Shown here: in pieces, positions 38,954 through 46,611 of the stretch
Layout: every line of letters begins with the position of its first letter
Numbering within the stretch: position 1 is the stretch's first letter
Made by a program: the position numbers and the translations under genes
Source: Salinibacterium sp.
GTDB lineage: Bacteria; Actinomycetota; Actinomycetes; Actinomycetales; Microbacteriaceae
Assembly: GCA_019638845.1 (NCBI GenBank)
Contig: JAHBSZ010000003.1
Coordinates: 372,001 to 436,000, forward strand
Direction of reading: 5' to 3'
DNA length: 64,000 bases
Notes under the pieces: model-generated
Database searches by the model: none
What the model was told of the DNA's origin: nothing
What the model saw: the letters and a program-made list of their open reading frames with translations, nothing else

Positions 38954-40775
38954 GATCGGTCTTCTCCCAGTAGTGCGGACGGGTCAGTAGTTGCCACAAA
39001 CCCTTGTATGCGGCGATTGAGTGAAGCAGCCAATACAGCGGATTCAGTAGAGCCCAGAGGATGAGCCCGAAAGCGCCTCGTTTGAAGGGGCCCATCATTG
39101 ACAGATAGACGATGATGGCGTTGCCCAGCACGAAGTTTGCGAGGCTTACCCACAACACCCAGACCGGGAAAAAGGACGAGATGAACTCGGTGGGCGCGAG
39201 GAATGTGACTGCCGTCACGATATAGAACGGCAATACCGCGAGGAACGTCGCTGGCGTACCAGCGATGAGCAGTACGAAACTCAGGAAGCGTTTCACCCCG
39301 ATGCTGGCGATGAGCCGAATCGGAGACCGCGCGTGAACCAGAGTGGTCTGCATGTAGCCCTTGATCCACCGGCTTCGCTGCCTGATGAAGTTCGGAACCG
39401 ACGTGTTGGCCTCTTCCATCGTCGTGGAGTTGATGACTCCGACGCGGTATCCGAGCGCGCTGGCGCGGATGCCCAGATCCGCGTCCTCCGTGACGTTGTA
39501 GGGGTCCCATCCCCCGAGTTCGATGAGTGCGGTGGTGCGGAAGTGGTTCGATGTGCCGCCGAGCGGGATCGGGAGGTCGTGGGCATCCAGACCTGCCAGC
39601 ATGTAGTCGAACCAGTAGCTGTACTCGAGAGTGAACATCCGAGTGAGCACGTTCTCGTCAGCGTTGAAGAAGTTGAGCGATGCCTGCACACAGACCGTGT
39701 GGTCGCCACCCCGGCGGAAGGCGATGAAGGCCTTCTTGAGTTGGTCGGGATCTGGAGTGTCCTCGGCGTCATAGATCACGAGGTAGTCCCCCGTCGCGAA
39801 GAACAGTCCAACGTTGCAGGCACGCGGCTTGGTCTGCGGATGTCCCTTCGGAACCGTGATCACATGAAAGTGATCAGGGGCATTCGCCGCAGCAAACGCG
39901 TCTCTGGTTTCGGTGTCCTCCTCTTCAACGAGGATCAGGATCTCGAGCTTTTCGGTGGGCCAGTCAAGCCCGCCAAGATTGTCGACAAGTTGGGCGACGA
40001 TATTGGCTTCTTTGAACACGGGAACGAGCACGGTGTACCGCGGTAGATCCTCGTCATTGAGGCGGCCCACTTCGGCGTCGGTGACACGCTCGACGACGTC
40101 GTACTTGGCGCCGCGCAGCGAGATAAAGAATTTGAAGGCAGTACCGGCGAGGAAGATGAAGCTCGCCACTCCGAGAATCGCCGCAACGGTACCAGTCGTC
40201 CACAGGATGAGGGCCACGAGCAACAGCGCCAACCCGAGCGCGATGCCGACCTTCTGGGCGCGCGAGAACACCACTCGCGCAGATAACCGGGGATTCTGTC
40301 GCCACAGGTCATCGGCCGCTTGGTTCGCGATCTCCGGCGCGAAGATCCTCAGTATCGCTCGCTTGATCTCCCACGAGGTCGCCACCGCGAAGACGGCTGG
40401 TGTCCCGAGTGCGGTCTCGATCTCGCGAGTGCGCTCCTCGTCGGGGACACGAGCGGTAGCGACCACAGTCGCTCCGCTGGGCAACCGGTAAAGCGGGAGC
40501 CAGTTGGCCGCGATGAGATCCTGGCCAGAGAACTGACGTACTAGAGAATCGTCGACAAGCCGGAGGTTGGCCCTATCCAATTCCCAGTCGAAGACCATGA
40601 GGTCGAGCAGTCGAGCCTCATCGAGCATCCCGAGGTGGATGAGCGTTTCATCAATATGCGCGCCCGTGCGGGCCTTGGCTGCCCGCGCAAGCGCCAACTG
40701 TTCCCGCGTGACGAGGTCGCTCATGAGGAGCATGCCGGCAAAAGCATGGCTCTGTACTGACGTTCCCCCAGCCAT
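38928..40775 (-). CDS. Processive family 2 glycosyltransferase with N-terminal MshEN-like domain
   Basis: The 615 aa protein has an MshEN/GSPII_E-N-like domain at about 12-146, two TM helices (about 177-218), a cytoplasmic GT2 catalytic domain and four C-terminal TM helices. Catalytic features are DAED at 336-339, TEDAD at 429-433 and the QRSRW motif at 466-470, as in cellulose- and hyaluronan-type synthases. The c-di-GMP-contact positions of the MshEN repeats look degenerate (His for Arg, Asp or Lys for Gln). ATG at 40775. It is followed by a membrane partner gene. It probably makes a cell-surface polysaccharide; the sugar is unknown. Confidence 0.88.
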   Translation of the reverse strand: MAGGTSVQSHAFAGMLLMSDLVTREQLALARAAKARTGAHIDETLIHLGMLDEARLLDLMVFDWELDRANLRLVDDSLVRQFSGQDLIAANWLPLYRLPSGATVVATARVPDEERTREIETALGTPAVFAVATSWEIKRAILRIFAPEIANQAADDLWRQNPRLSARVVFSRAQKVGIALGLALLLVALILWTTGTVAAILGVASFIFLAGTAFKFFISLRGAKYDVVERVTDAEVGRLNDEDLPRYTVLVPVFKEANIVAQLVDNLGGLDWPTEKLEILILVEEEDTETRDAFAAANAPDHFHVITVPKGHPQTKPRACNVGLFFATGDYLVIYDAEDTPDPDQLKKAFIAFRRGGDHTVCVQASLNFFNADENVLTRMFTLEYSYWFDYMLAGLDAHDLPIPLGGTSNHFRTTALIELGGWDPYNVTEDADLGIRASALGYRVGVINSTTMEEANTSVPNFIRQRSRWIKGYMQTTLVHARSPIRLIASIGVKRFLSFVLLIAGTPATFLAVLPFYIVTAVTFLAPTEFISSFFPVWVLWVSLANFVLGNAIIVYLSMMGPFKRGAFGLILWALLNPLYWLLHSIAAYKGLWQLLTRPHYWEKTDHGLTNQYH

Positions 40776-40875
40776 GTATCAATGCTCAGCGCGCCTAATA
40801 CTCGCCGCAACCCCCCAAAAGGCCCGTTGCGCGAACGGCACGCGCCGTGACCTCGCGCGAGAAGGCTTAAACCAG

Positions 40876-40905
40876 AAATGACCCGGACGTGGGTCCGAGT
40901 CATTT
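40876..40905 (-). terminator. Terminator of the Gly-Cys-Val tRNA operon
   Basis: On the minus strand AAATGACTCGGAC pairs with GTCCGGGTCATTT (one mismatch) around a CCAC loop, starting 3 nt after the encoded CCA of tRNA-Val and followed by CTGGTTT. It is a convincing intrinsic terminator separating the tRNAs from the GT2 gene. Confidence 0.8.
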
Positions 40906-40908
40906 CAC

Positions 40909-40983
40909 TGGTGGGCGGTACTGGGATCGAACCAGCGACCTCTTCCGTGTCAGGGAAGCGCGCTACCGCTGCGCCAACCGCCC
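40909..40983 (-). tRNA. tRNA-Val (anticodon GAC), CCA encoded
   Basis: The minus strand reads GGGCGGTTGGCGCAGCGG for the 5' acceptor and D arm. The anticodon stem CTTCC/GGAAG encloses CTGACAC, giving anticodon GAC (Val, GUC/GUU). The T loop is GGTTCGATCC. The acceptor closes as ACCGCCC-A and the gene encodes the 3' CCA. It is last of three tandem tRNAs. Confidence 0.97.
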
Positions 40984-41024
40984 ATAGGTCATACATTTCT
41001 CGAGTGCTCCGGGGAACACTTTCG

Positions 41025-41095
41025 AGGTGACGACCGGATTTGAACCGGTGTACACGGCTTTGCAGGCCGTTGCCTCGCCTCTCGGCCACGCCACC
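41025..41095 (-). tRNA. tRNA-Cys (anticodon GCA)
   Basis: The minus strand starts GGTGGCGTGGCCGAGAGG. The anticodon loop CTGCAAA gives GCA (Cys). The T arm is CCGGTTCAAATCCGG, and the acceptor CGTCACC has discriminator U, as expected for tRNA-Cys. No CCA is encoded. It is the middle gene of the Gly-Cys-Val set. Confidence 0.97.
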
Positions 41096-41133
41096 GCGTG
41101 CAGAAATGTCAGCAGAACTGACACTCCTACTCG

Positions 41134-41205
41134 AGCGGATGACGAGATTCGAACTCGCGACCCTCACCTTGGCAAGGTGATGCGCTACCACTGCGCCACA
41201 TCCGC
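41134..41205 (-). tRNA. tRNA-Gly (anticodon GCC)
   Basis: The minus strand starts GCGGATGTGGCGCAGTGG. The anticodon arm TCACC-TTGCCAA-GGTGA gives GCC (Gly). The T arm is CGAGTTCGAATCTCG, the acceptor CATCCGC, with discriminator U. No CCA is encoded. It is first in the tRNA operon, just downstream of a good promoter. Confidence 0.97.
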
Positions 41206-41231
41206 ATGCCCGCATTTCTGCGTGCTAGATG

Positions 41232-41261
41232 ACTGTAGCCGATACCGACGAACCTAGCCAA
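41232..41261 (-). promoter_or_regulatory. Sigma-70-type promoter of the tRNA operon
   Basis: On the minus strand TTGGCT (41261-41256), an 18-nt spacer and TACAGT (41237-41232) match the -35 and -10 elements. The -10 lies 26 nt before the first base of tRNA-Gly, a fitting distance for a short 5' leader. Confidence 0.6.
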
Positions 41262-41306
41262 TCGTGTGACAGGCGGGTCGCATTCCTGTGGCAGGATTGT
41301 TTCCGC

Positions 41307-41379
41307 GGGCGATTGGCGCAGTTGGTAGCGCGCTTCCTTCACACGGAAGAGGTCATCGGTTCGAGTCCGGTATCGCCCA
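41307..41379 (+). tRNA. tRNA-Val (anticodon CAC)
   Basis: The plus strand reads GGGCGATTGGCGCAGTTGG. The anticodon arm CTTCC-TTCACAC-GGAAG gives CAC (Val, GUG). The T arm is TCGGTTCGAGTCCGG, the acceptor ATCGCCC with discriminator A; CCA is not encoded. It is divergent from the Gly-Cys-Val operon and 24 nt upstream of the EI24 gene. Confidence 0.97.
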
Positions 41380-41403
41380 CCGCTCACATTCGGGGAGGTC
41401 GCT

Positions 41404-42180
41404 GTGAAGCGCATCCGTGAGTTCTTCGTCGGAGTCAGTCTGCTGTTTCGAGGGTTCGCTACGTGGCGCACGGCACCCGGTCTCATGGTCCTCGGATTGA
41501 TTCCGGCGGTCATCGTCGCAGCCGCCCTCACGATCGGCCTGGTTATCCTCGCGATCAACGTCGAGTGGGTCGCCTCCGCCGTGACTCCCTTCGCTGACAA
41601 CTGGGACCGCATCTGGCGTGACATCGCCCGGGTGGCAATCGCAATCGCGTTCGTGGTCGCCGCGATCCTCTTGGTTTCCTTCACCTTCACCACGATCACG
41701 TTGATTGTCGGGCAACCGTTCTACGAGCTCGTATGGCGTCACGCCGAGTCCCGGTTCGGGCTCGTGCCCGCCAAAGCTCCCGGATTCTGGAAGGCGACCG
41801 GGCTGGGCCTCATCAACGGGTTGCGGATGCTCATCCCCACGATCCTCATCGGCATCGTGCTGTTCGCACTCGGGTTGGTGCCCATCGTCGGGGTGATTCT
41901 CGCCGCCATCCTCGGCGCATTCGTCGGTGGATGGCTGCTCGCCCTCGAACTCACCGGCCTCGCGTTCGACGCTCGCGGCCTCACCTTCGCGCAGCGGCGA
42001 GCAGCGCTCCGTGCGCGTCGTCCGTTGGCGCTCGGTTTTGGTGCTGCCGCCTACCTGCTGTTCCTCGTGCCGCTGGGCGCGGTGTTCGTGATGCCGGCGG
42101 CTGTCGCGGGATCCGTACTGCTTACCCGACGCACCCTGGGTGAGGACTCCCCTATCGCGGTCGCCCAAACCGCGTTGTAA
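41404..42180 (+). CDS. EI24 domain-containing (CysZ-like) membrane protein
   Basis: This 258 aa polytopic protein matches the EI24 family (relatives include the sulfate permease CysZ): RTAPGLMVLGLIPAVIVAAAL, TTITLIVGQPFYELVWRHAE, GLGLINGLRMLIPTILIGIVL and WLLALELTGLAFDARGLTF. The start is GTG at 41404 behind GGAGGTCGCT. No transport substrate can be assigned from sequence. Its 3' end overlaps the DUF2071 gene by 29 nt, tail to tail. Confidence 0.88.
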   Translation: MKRIREFFVGVSLLFRGFATWRTAPGLMVLGLIPAVIVAAALTIGLVILAINVEWVASAVTPFADNWDRIWRDIARVAIAIAFVVAAILLVSFTFTTITLIVGQPFYELVWRHAESRFGLVPAKAPGFWKATGLGLINGLRMLIPTILIGIVLFALGLVPIVGVILAAILGAFVGGWLLALELTGLAFDARGLTFAQRRAALRARRPLALGFGAAAYLLFLVPLGAVFVMPAAVAGSVLLTRRTLGEDSPIAVAQTAL

Positions 42181-42868
42181 CCCCTTCGCTGTAGAGCACC
42201 GAGTCCGGCGCTCTATCCGTGAGTCCGGGAATTCCGGCGCGTTCGAGCAAGGTGTCATCGAGGTACTCGAGTGATGCTGCCACGAGGGGCCACGGTTCAT
42301 GATGGTTGGGCAGATAGTTGGTTCTTCCGAACCGGGTCGTGAACAACGCCCAACGCGCGGTGAGGAAATCAGCAGTCGCATCCCCGCCGATGACCTCAGT
42401 CCCCGGCCGGGCCACAATGTGTGACCTGCCTTGCCCTCGGTGGCGCGTCGAACAGTACTCGATGAGCCCATCGTGCTCGACAAGTGAGGTGCGCGACCAG
42501 AAGTACGGAATCGAGAAGGCCGCTCGGGCAGCCATCACCGCCGCGAGTCTCGACGCCTCGAGCGACAGGAACACCACCCCCCTGCGCCCACGCTCATCGA
42601 CGCCGTACAACCGCACGTTGATCTCCGTGAACTCGCCGAAGTAGGGCACAACGGGCCCACCGAGCAGAGTCGCGCGATCGAGATAGAACGCAATCAGGCC
42701 AACCCAACTCGATCCGTCGTGCTCGTCGGGCCGAACGCCCGCAGGAAACAGCGGGGCAAGCTCGGCGGCCTCGACTCGCCAGTGCAGGAAGGTGAGCTTC
42801 GACCACCTCTGGCTGGCAACCGCCCGCCCGGACAGGGCGGGGGCCACGGCGCTGATCGGCTCGATCAC
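42152..42868 (-). CDS. DUF2071 (YqjF-like) protein
   Basis: The 238 aa protein matches DUF2071: SQRWSKLTFLHWRVEAAELAPLFP, VGLIAFYLDRATLLGGPVVPYFGEF, then VFLSLEASRLAAVMAARAAF and a Trp-rich C-terminal part (NHHEPWPLVAASLEYLDD). No catalytic motif is apparent and the family function is unknown. The GTG at 42868 overlaps the stop of the Amt-like paralogue (GTGA), so they are coupled. Confidence 0.88.
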   Translation of the reverse strand: MIEPISAVAPALSGRAVASQRWSKLTFLHWRVEAAELAPLFPAGVRPDEHDGSSWVGLIAFYLDRATLLGGPVVPYFGEFTEINVRLYGVDERGRRGVVFLSLEASRLAAVMAARAAFSIPYFWSRTSLVEHDGLIEYCSTRHRGQGRSHIVARPGTEVIGGDATADFLTARWALFTTRFGRTNYLPNHHEPWPLVAASLEYLDDTLLERAGIPGLTDRAPDSVLYSEGVTTRFGRPR

Positions 42869-43920
42869 GTCGCCGCGAACCGTCGCCCGACGAGCGCCAT
42901 CACGAAACGCAGGACCAACCAGAGCCCCACCGAAATGAGCGTGGAGTACAGGGCCACGAGCACCGTCCCAACCACTTGATTGAGGATGAGCGACAGTGAG
43001 CCGGTGAACAGGAATCCCATGCCCGTACCAAGAAGCCCGAGAACCACAATCCCTACCGACGCGGCAACGAGATGTGATCCGACGACGAACCACTGCTGAC
43101 GTCGGGTCGCCCCGACTCGACGGAGGGTGACGATACACGCCGCTCCCCCGGCAAGGATGCCCGCGGCCGCGGCCGAAACCGGCGTGAACAGTGGGGCGCC
43201 CGCGGTCACGGCGACGAGCCCACTGACGAGCCCTCCGGCGACCGCATTGAGGGTCGTGGAGCGATGGCTCAACCGCTGAATGAACAACCACCCCACCACT
43301 CCGCCTGTCGCACCCACCAGCCCGTTGAGCAGGATGCTTGGAGTCACGTCGTCAATGGCCAGTTCGGCACCCACCAGCCACGCAAGCCAGCCGAGGCACA
43401 AACCGACCATCGCGACAAGGCCGGTCATTCGACCGATGGATGCGGTTCGCAATCGCGGACCGCCAAGTAGCAGCACGCCCAGTGCTGCGGCCCCCGCGGA
43501 GACGTTGACGGCAAGGGACCCGCCGTGATCAATGGGCTGGATGCTGATCGGCCACGACGCCGCATACGGCGCGAAGGTGAGGATCGCCGTCGGAACGAAC
43601 ACAAGGCCGCTCCACGCCAGCGCGAACACCAACGTGGCGACGATCGCGCCGCCAGCAGCGCGCACCGCGATCGTCGCGAGATACGCGGCAACCCCGGCGA
43701 GAGCGGCTATGGGCAAGAAGAGATCGTCTTGCACTTCGGGCGCGAGCCACGGCGCCAACACGACCCAGGCCACCACACCGGCAGCAGCACAGCCGAGGGA
43801 GAGCAGGACTGAGCGGCGCCACGGTGCCGCGGGGAGCATCCGTGCATCGACTACCGCAAGCGAAACAAGCACGACAAGGATCGCCGTAACGGAAGCCGTC
43901 ACCACAATCCAGTTATTCAC
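42865..43920 (-). CDS. Degenerate ammonium-transporter-like membrane protein
   Basis: This is a 351 aa polytopic protein. Although diverged, its middle and end align by eye with the neighbouring Amt: GGSLAVNVSAGAAALGVLLLG with GGTAVHINAGAAALALALVLG, and VVGSHLVAASVGIVVLG with VVGIHLVGGLVGTLYLG. The first pore histidine is Asn139 here; the second, His283, is kept. The N-terminal helices and about 70 residues differ from Amt. The start is GTG at 43920 behind AAGGGGG. A terminator separates it from amt. It may be an ammonium sensor or a different channel, or a decaying copy. Confidence 0.75.
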   Translation of the reverse strand: MNNWIVVTASVTAILVVLVSLAVVDARMLPAAPWRRSVLLSLGCAAAGVVAWVVLAPWLAPEVQDDLFLPIAALAGVAAYLATIAVRAAGGAIVATLVFALAWSGLVFVPTAILTFAPYAASWPISIQPIDHGGSLAVNVSAGAAALGVLLLGGPRLRTASIGRMTGLVAMVGLCLGWLAWLVGAELAIDDVTPSILLNGLVGATGGVVGWLFIQRLSHRSTTLNAVAGGLVSGLVAVTAGAPLFTPVSAAAAGILAGGAACIVTLRRVGATRRQQWFVVGSHLVAASVGIVVLGLLGTGMGFLFTGSLSLILNQVVGTVLVALYSTLISVGLWLVLRFVMALVGRRFAAT

Positions 43921-43943
43921 GTGCCCCCTTTAGGACAAACAGT

Positions 43944-43975
43944 AAAGGGTGCCGCTCTTTCGAGCGGCACCCTTT
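43944..43975 (-). terminator. Terminator downstream of amt
   Basis: AAAGGGTGCCGCTC (43944-43957) and GAGCGGCACCCTTT (43962-43975) form a perfect 14-bp stem with a 4-nt loop, 17 nt after the amt stop. The trailing sequence on the minus strand is ACTGTTTG, a weak T-tract. It separates amt from the Amt-like gene. Confidence 0.82.
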
Positions 43976-43992
43976 AGCAGTGTGTTGTCTGG

Positions 43993-45261
43993 TTACGCCT
44001 TGGCCTCGGCCAGTACGTATCCTTCTTCGCCGTGCACGACGAGGTCAATTCCGGCAACTTCATCTTCGTTCTTGATGCGGAAGCCGATCGTCTTCTCGAT
44101 GATGAATCCGATCACGAACGCGATGACGAAGGAGTAGATCAGCACCGAGAGGGCCGCGATGGCCTGAACCAGAAGCTGGCTGCCGTCGGCGCCGTAGACA
44201 AGGCCGGTGCCGTTCGCGAAGAACCCGAGGTACAGCGTGCCGACCAGACCACCAACGAGGTGGATGCCCACCACATCAAGCGAGTCATCGAAGCCGAGCT
44301 TGAACTTGAGGTCGATTGCGAGAGCACAAATCACACCGGCGAGAGCGCCAAGGACAAGGGCCCATCCGGGGGTGAGCGAGCCACACGCCGGGGTGATTGC
44401 GACGAGGCCAGCAACAGCACCGGAAGCAGCTCCCACGGAGGTCGGCTTGCCGTCCTTGATCTTCTCGACGACGAGCCACGTGAGAAGCGCTGCGGCAGGG
44501 GCAACGATGGTGTTCACGAAAGCGAGTGCAGCAGTGTTGTCAGCCGCGAGTTCTGATCCCGCGTTGAATCCGAACCAACCGAACCACAGGAGACCCGCGC
44601 CCAGCAGCACGAACGGCGGGTTGTGAGGAACCGAGATGCCCTTGGCGAATCCGACACGCTTACCCAAAACAAGGGCGAGAGCCAAGGCGGCCGCACCAGC
44701 GTTGATGTGCACGGCGGTACCACCGGCGAAGTCGATGGTGCCAACGCCGAAGACATCCTGCAGGCCGTGAGTCAACCAGCCGCCATAGGCGAACGAGCCG
44801 TCATCGGCGAGACCGAAGTTGAAGACCCAGCTTGCGACCGGGAAGTACACGACGGTCGCCCAGATTCCGGCGAAGATCATCCACGACCCGAACTTGGCGC
44901 GGTCAGCGATCGCACCGGAGACCAGCGCCACCGTGATAATCGCGAACGTCGCCTGGAAAGCGACGAAGGCGAGCGGCGGGAATGCTGCTCCGTCGGGCGT
45001 CTCGAGAAGATTGCTCAGGAAGATCGCGCCGGTGTCGATCGACCACGGGAAGATCGTTCCCTCGGCGCCGGGGAATGCGATCGCGTAGCCGTAGATGGCC
45101 CACAGAACACCGATGAGGCCGATGGCCCCGAAGCTCATCATCATCATGCTGATGACGGACTTCGCTTTGACGAGCCCGCCGTAGAAGAATGCCAGGCCGG
45201 GCGTCATCAACAGCACGAGCGCTGCTGCGAGCAGAAGGAAGGCCGTATTGCCTTGATCCAT
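43993..45261 (-). CDS. amt: Ammonium transporter
   Basis: This 422 aa Amt/MEP/Rh channel is expected to have 11 TM helices. The pore histidines are His185 (GGTAVHINAGA) and His334 (VVGIHLVGG). The conserved Asp-rich entry and signature DFAGGTAVHINAGAAAL is intact, as is FGFNAGSELAADNTAALAF. ATG at 45261 behind AAAGAGAGG. No glnK/glnD genes follow, unlike many actinobacteria. Upstream lies a tandem GlnR-like operator, which predicts induction under nitrogen limitation. Confidence 0.97.
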   Translation of the reverse strand: MDQGNTAFLLLAAALVLLMTPGLAFFYGGLVKAKSVISMMMMSFGAIGLIGVLWAIYGYAIAFPGAEGTIFPWSIDTGAIFLSNLLETPDGAAFPPLAFVAFQATFAIITVALVSGAIADRAKFGSWMIFAGIWATVVYFPVASWVFNFGLADDGSFAYGGWLTHGLQDVFGVGTIDFAGGTAVHINAGAAALALALVLGKRVGFAKGISVPHNPPFVLLGAGLLWFGWFGFNAGSELAADNTAALAFVNTIVAPAAALLTWLVVEKIKDGKPTSVGAASGAVAGLVAITPACGSLTPGWALVLGALAGVICALAIDLKFKLGFDDSLDVVGIHLVGGLVGTLYLGFFANGTGLVYGADGSQLLVQAIAALSVLIYSFVIAFVIGFIIEKTIGFRIKNEDEVAGIDLVVHGEEGYVLAEAKA

Positions 45262-45360
45262 TGTGAACCTCTCTTTGTTACATGCGAAGGATGCACCGTC
45301 TGACCAAGACGCAGGGAATGAGTCAGACCTCGGGTACGCAGCCCAGTTTGGGGGGGTGAA

Positions 45361-45398
45361 GTTTCGCCGCGTGTGTCTGGGTGTTTCGAAACTGTTAC
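45361..45398 (-). promoter_or_regulatory. Tandem GlnR-type operator upstream of amt
   Basis: On the minus strand the region reads GTAAC-n6-GAAAC (45398-45383), a 6-nt gap, then ACACA-n6-GAAAC (45376-45361). This is the a-site/b-site layout of actinobacterial GlnR boxes (gTnAc-n6-GaAAc repeated every 22 nt), with the first site perfect and the second keeping only the GAAAC half. It ends 99 nt before the amt start codon. Confidence 0.7.
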
Positions 45399-45460
45399 GC
45401 GATAGACGCCCGTGTAAACATCGTGTTTCGTGCCGCCGCCGGTTCGCCGAGAAAAAGCGA

Positions 45461-46474
45461 TCAGTCTGCGTTGGTCAACGCAACCAACCGCGACACCGCG
45501 CGGAGGTACTTCTTTCGGTAGCCGCCCGCGAGCATTTCTTCCGGAAACACCTCATCGAGGGGCGTGCCTTCCGCCGCGATCCGTACTTGGGCGTCGTAGA
45601 GACGATCCACGAACGCGACGAACCGCAGGGCATCCGTCTGATTCGCGAATGGGTGGACGCCCGTGAGGCCGACCGCGGACAGCCCCTCCACGAGCGTGAC
45701 GTAGCGGGAAGGATGAACGCTACCCAAGTGAGTGAGCACGTCGTCGAATCGATCGAGCGTCGTCGCGCCGCCGATCCGTTCGACATCGGCTGCGGCATCC
45801 GCGCTGACTTTCGCGTGAGCGTCGGTATCACGACGCCGATAATCGAGTCCGTCAATCCGCATGATCGTGAAGCGGGCCGCAAGCGAATCTATTTCCCGAA
45901 GAAAGTCCTGTGCCGCGAAACGCCCCTCGCCGAGCGCGTTCGGTGGCGTGTTGGAGGTCGCCGCGATCCGAGTGCCCGTGTCGGCGAGGGCCCCGAGTAG
46001 CCGAGCCATGAGCCTGGTATCGCCCGGATCGTCGAGTTCGAACTCGTCGATGCAGACAAGCGACGCGCCCTTGAGGAGAGCCACGGATGCCGCGTAGCCG
46101 AGTGCCCCGACGAGTGCGGTGTACTCGATGAAGGTTCCGAAGTACTTGCGGCCGGGCGCCGCGTGCCAGAGTGCCGCAAGCAAGTGGGTCTTGCCAACGC
46201 CGAATCCGCCATCGAGATAGATTCCGGATGGCCCATCCGGCGTCCTCTTCCGGCCAAAGATGCCGCTCTTGCCCGGAGTCCACTCTGCAACAAAGTTGCG
46301 GATCGCCGCGACGGCCGCACCCTGAGTCGGATAATCACGGTCGGGCCGGTACGAGTCGAGAGTGGCCGAGGCGAATTGGCGCGGGGGCACGAGCTGCGCG
46401 ACCATCTGGGCGCCAGAGAGCTCAGGCGAGCGGTCGACGAGACGCCCGGGTTTCACCGGTACTTCGGCACTCAT
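45461..46474 (-). CDS. zapE: ZapE/AFG1-family P-loop ATPase
   Basis: The 337 aa protein is an AFG1/ZapE-type ATPase; E. coli ZapE acts at the division ring, but the role in actinobacteria is not established. Walker A is YLDGGFGVGKTHLLAALWHA, Walker B is LVCIDEFELDDPGDTRLM, sensor region IAATSNTPPNALGEGRF, and the C-terminal FVDRLYDAQVRIAAEGTPLDEVF is conserved. The ATG at 46474 begins MSAEVPVKPG. It is divergent from the sulfurtransferase gene. Confidence 0.92.
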   Translation of the reverse strand: MSAEVPVKPGRLVDRSPELSGAQMVAQLVPPRQFASATLDSYRPDRDYPTQGAAVAAIRNFVAEWTPGKSGIFGRKRTPDGPSGIYLDGGFGVGKTHLLAALWHAAPGRKYFGTFIEYTALVGALGYAASVALLKGASLVCIDEFELDDPGDTRLMARLLGALADTGTRIAATSNTPPNALGEGRFAAQDFLREIDSLAARFTIMRIDGLDYRRRDTDAHAKVSADAAADVERIGGATTLDRFDDVLTHLGSVHPSRYVTLVEGLSAVGLTGVHPFANQTDALRFVAFVDRLYDAQVRIAAEGTPLDEVFPEEMLAGGYRKKYLRAVSRLVALTNAD

Positions 46475-46541
46475 GGAAATCAGCCTCGGTATGTGTCGAA
46501 GTCTTACGACATGGGCAACGCTGACGCGTAGCCTGTCTTTA

Positions 46542-46580
46542 GGGAGTGATTCAAGCCTAGCTGGATCAGCTGGCACTCCC
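46542..46580 (+). promoter_or_regulatory. Two-tier hairpin in the sulfurtransferase leader
   Basis: GGGAGTG (46542-46548) pairs with CACTCCC (46574-46580), enclosing a second small hairpin AGCTG-gat-CAGCT (46559-46571). It ends 20 nt before the Shine-Dalgarno of the sulfurtransferase. Whether it works as RNA or as an operator is unknown. Confidence 0.4.
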
Positions 46581-46611
46581 TTCCGTCACAGTCCAAACCG
46601 GAGGTACCACC

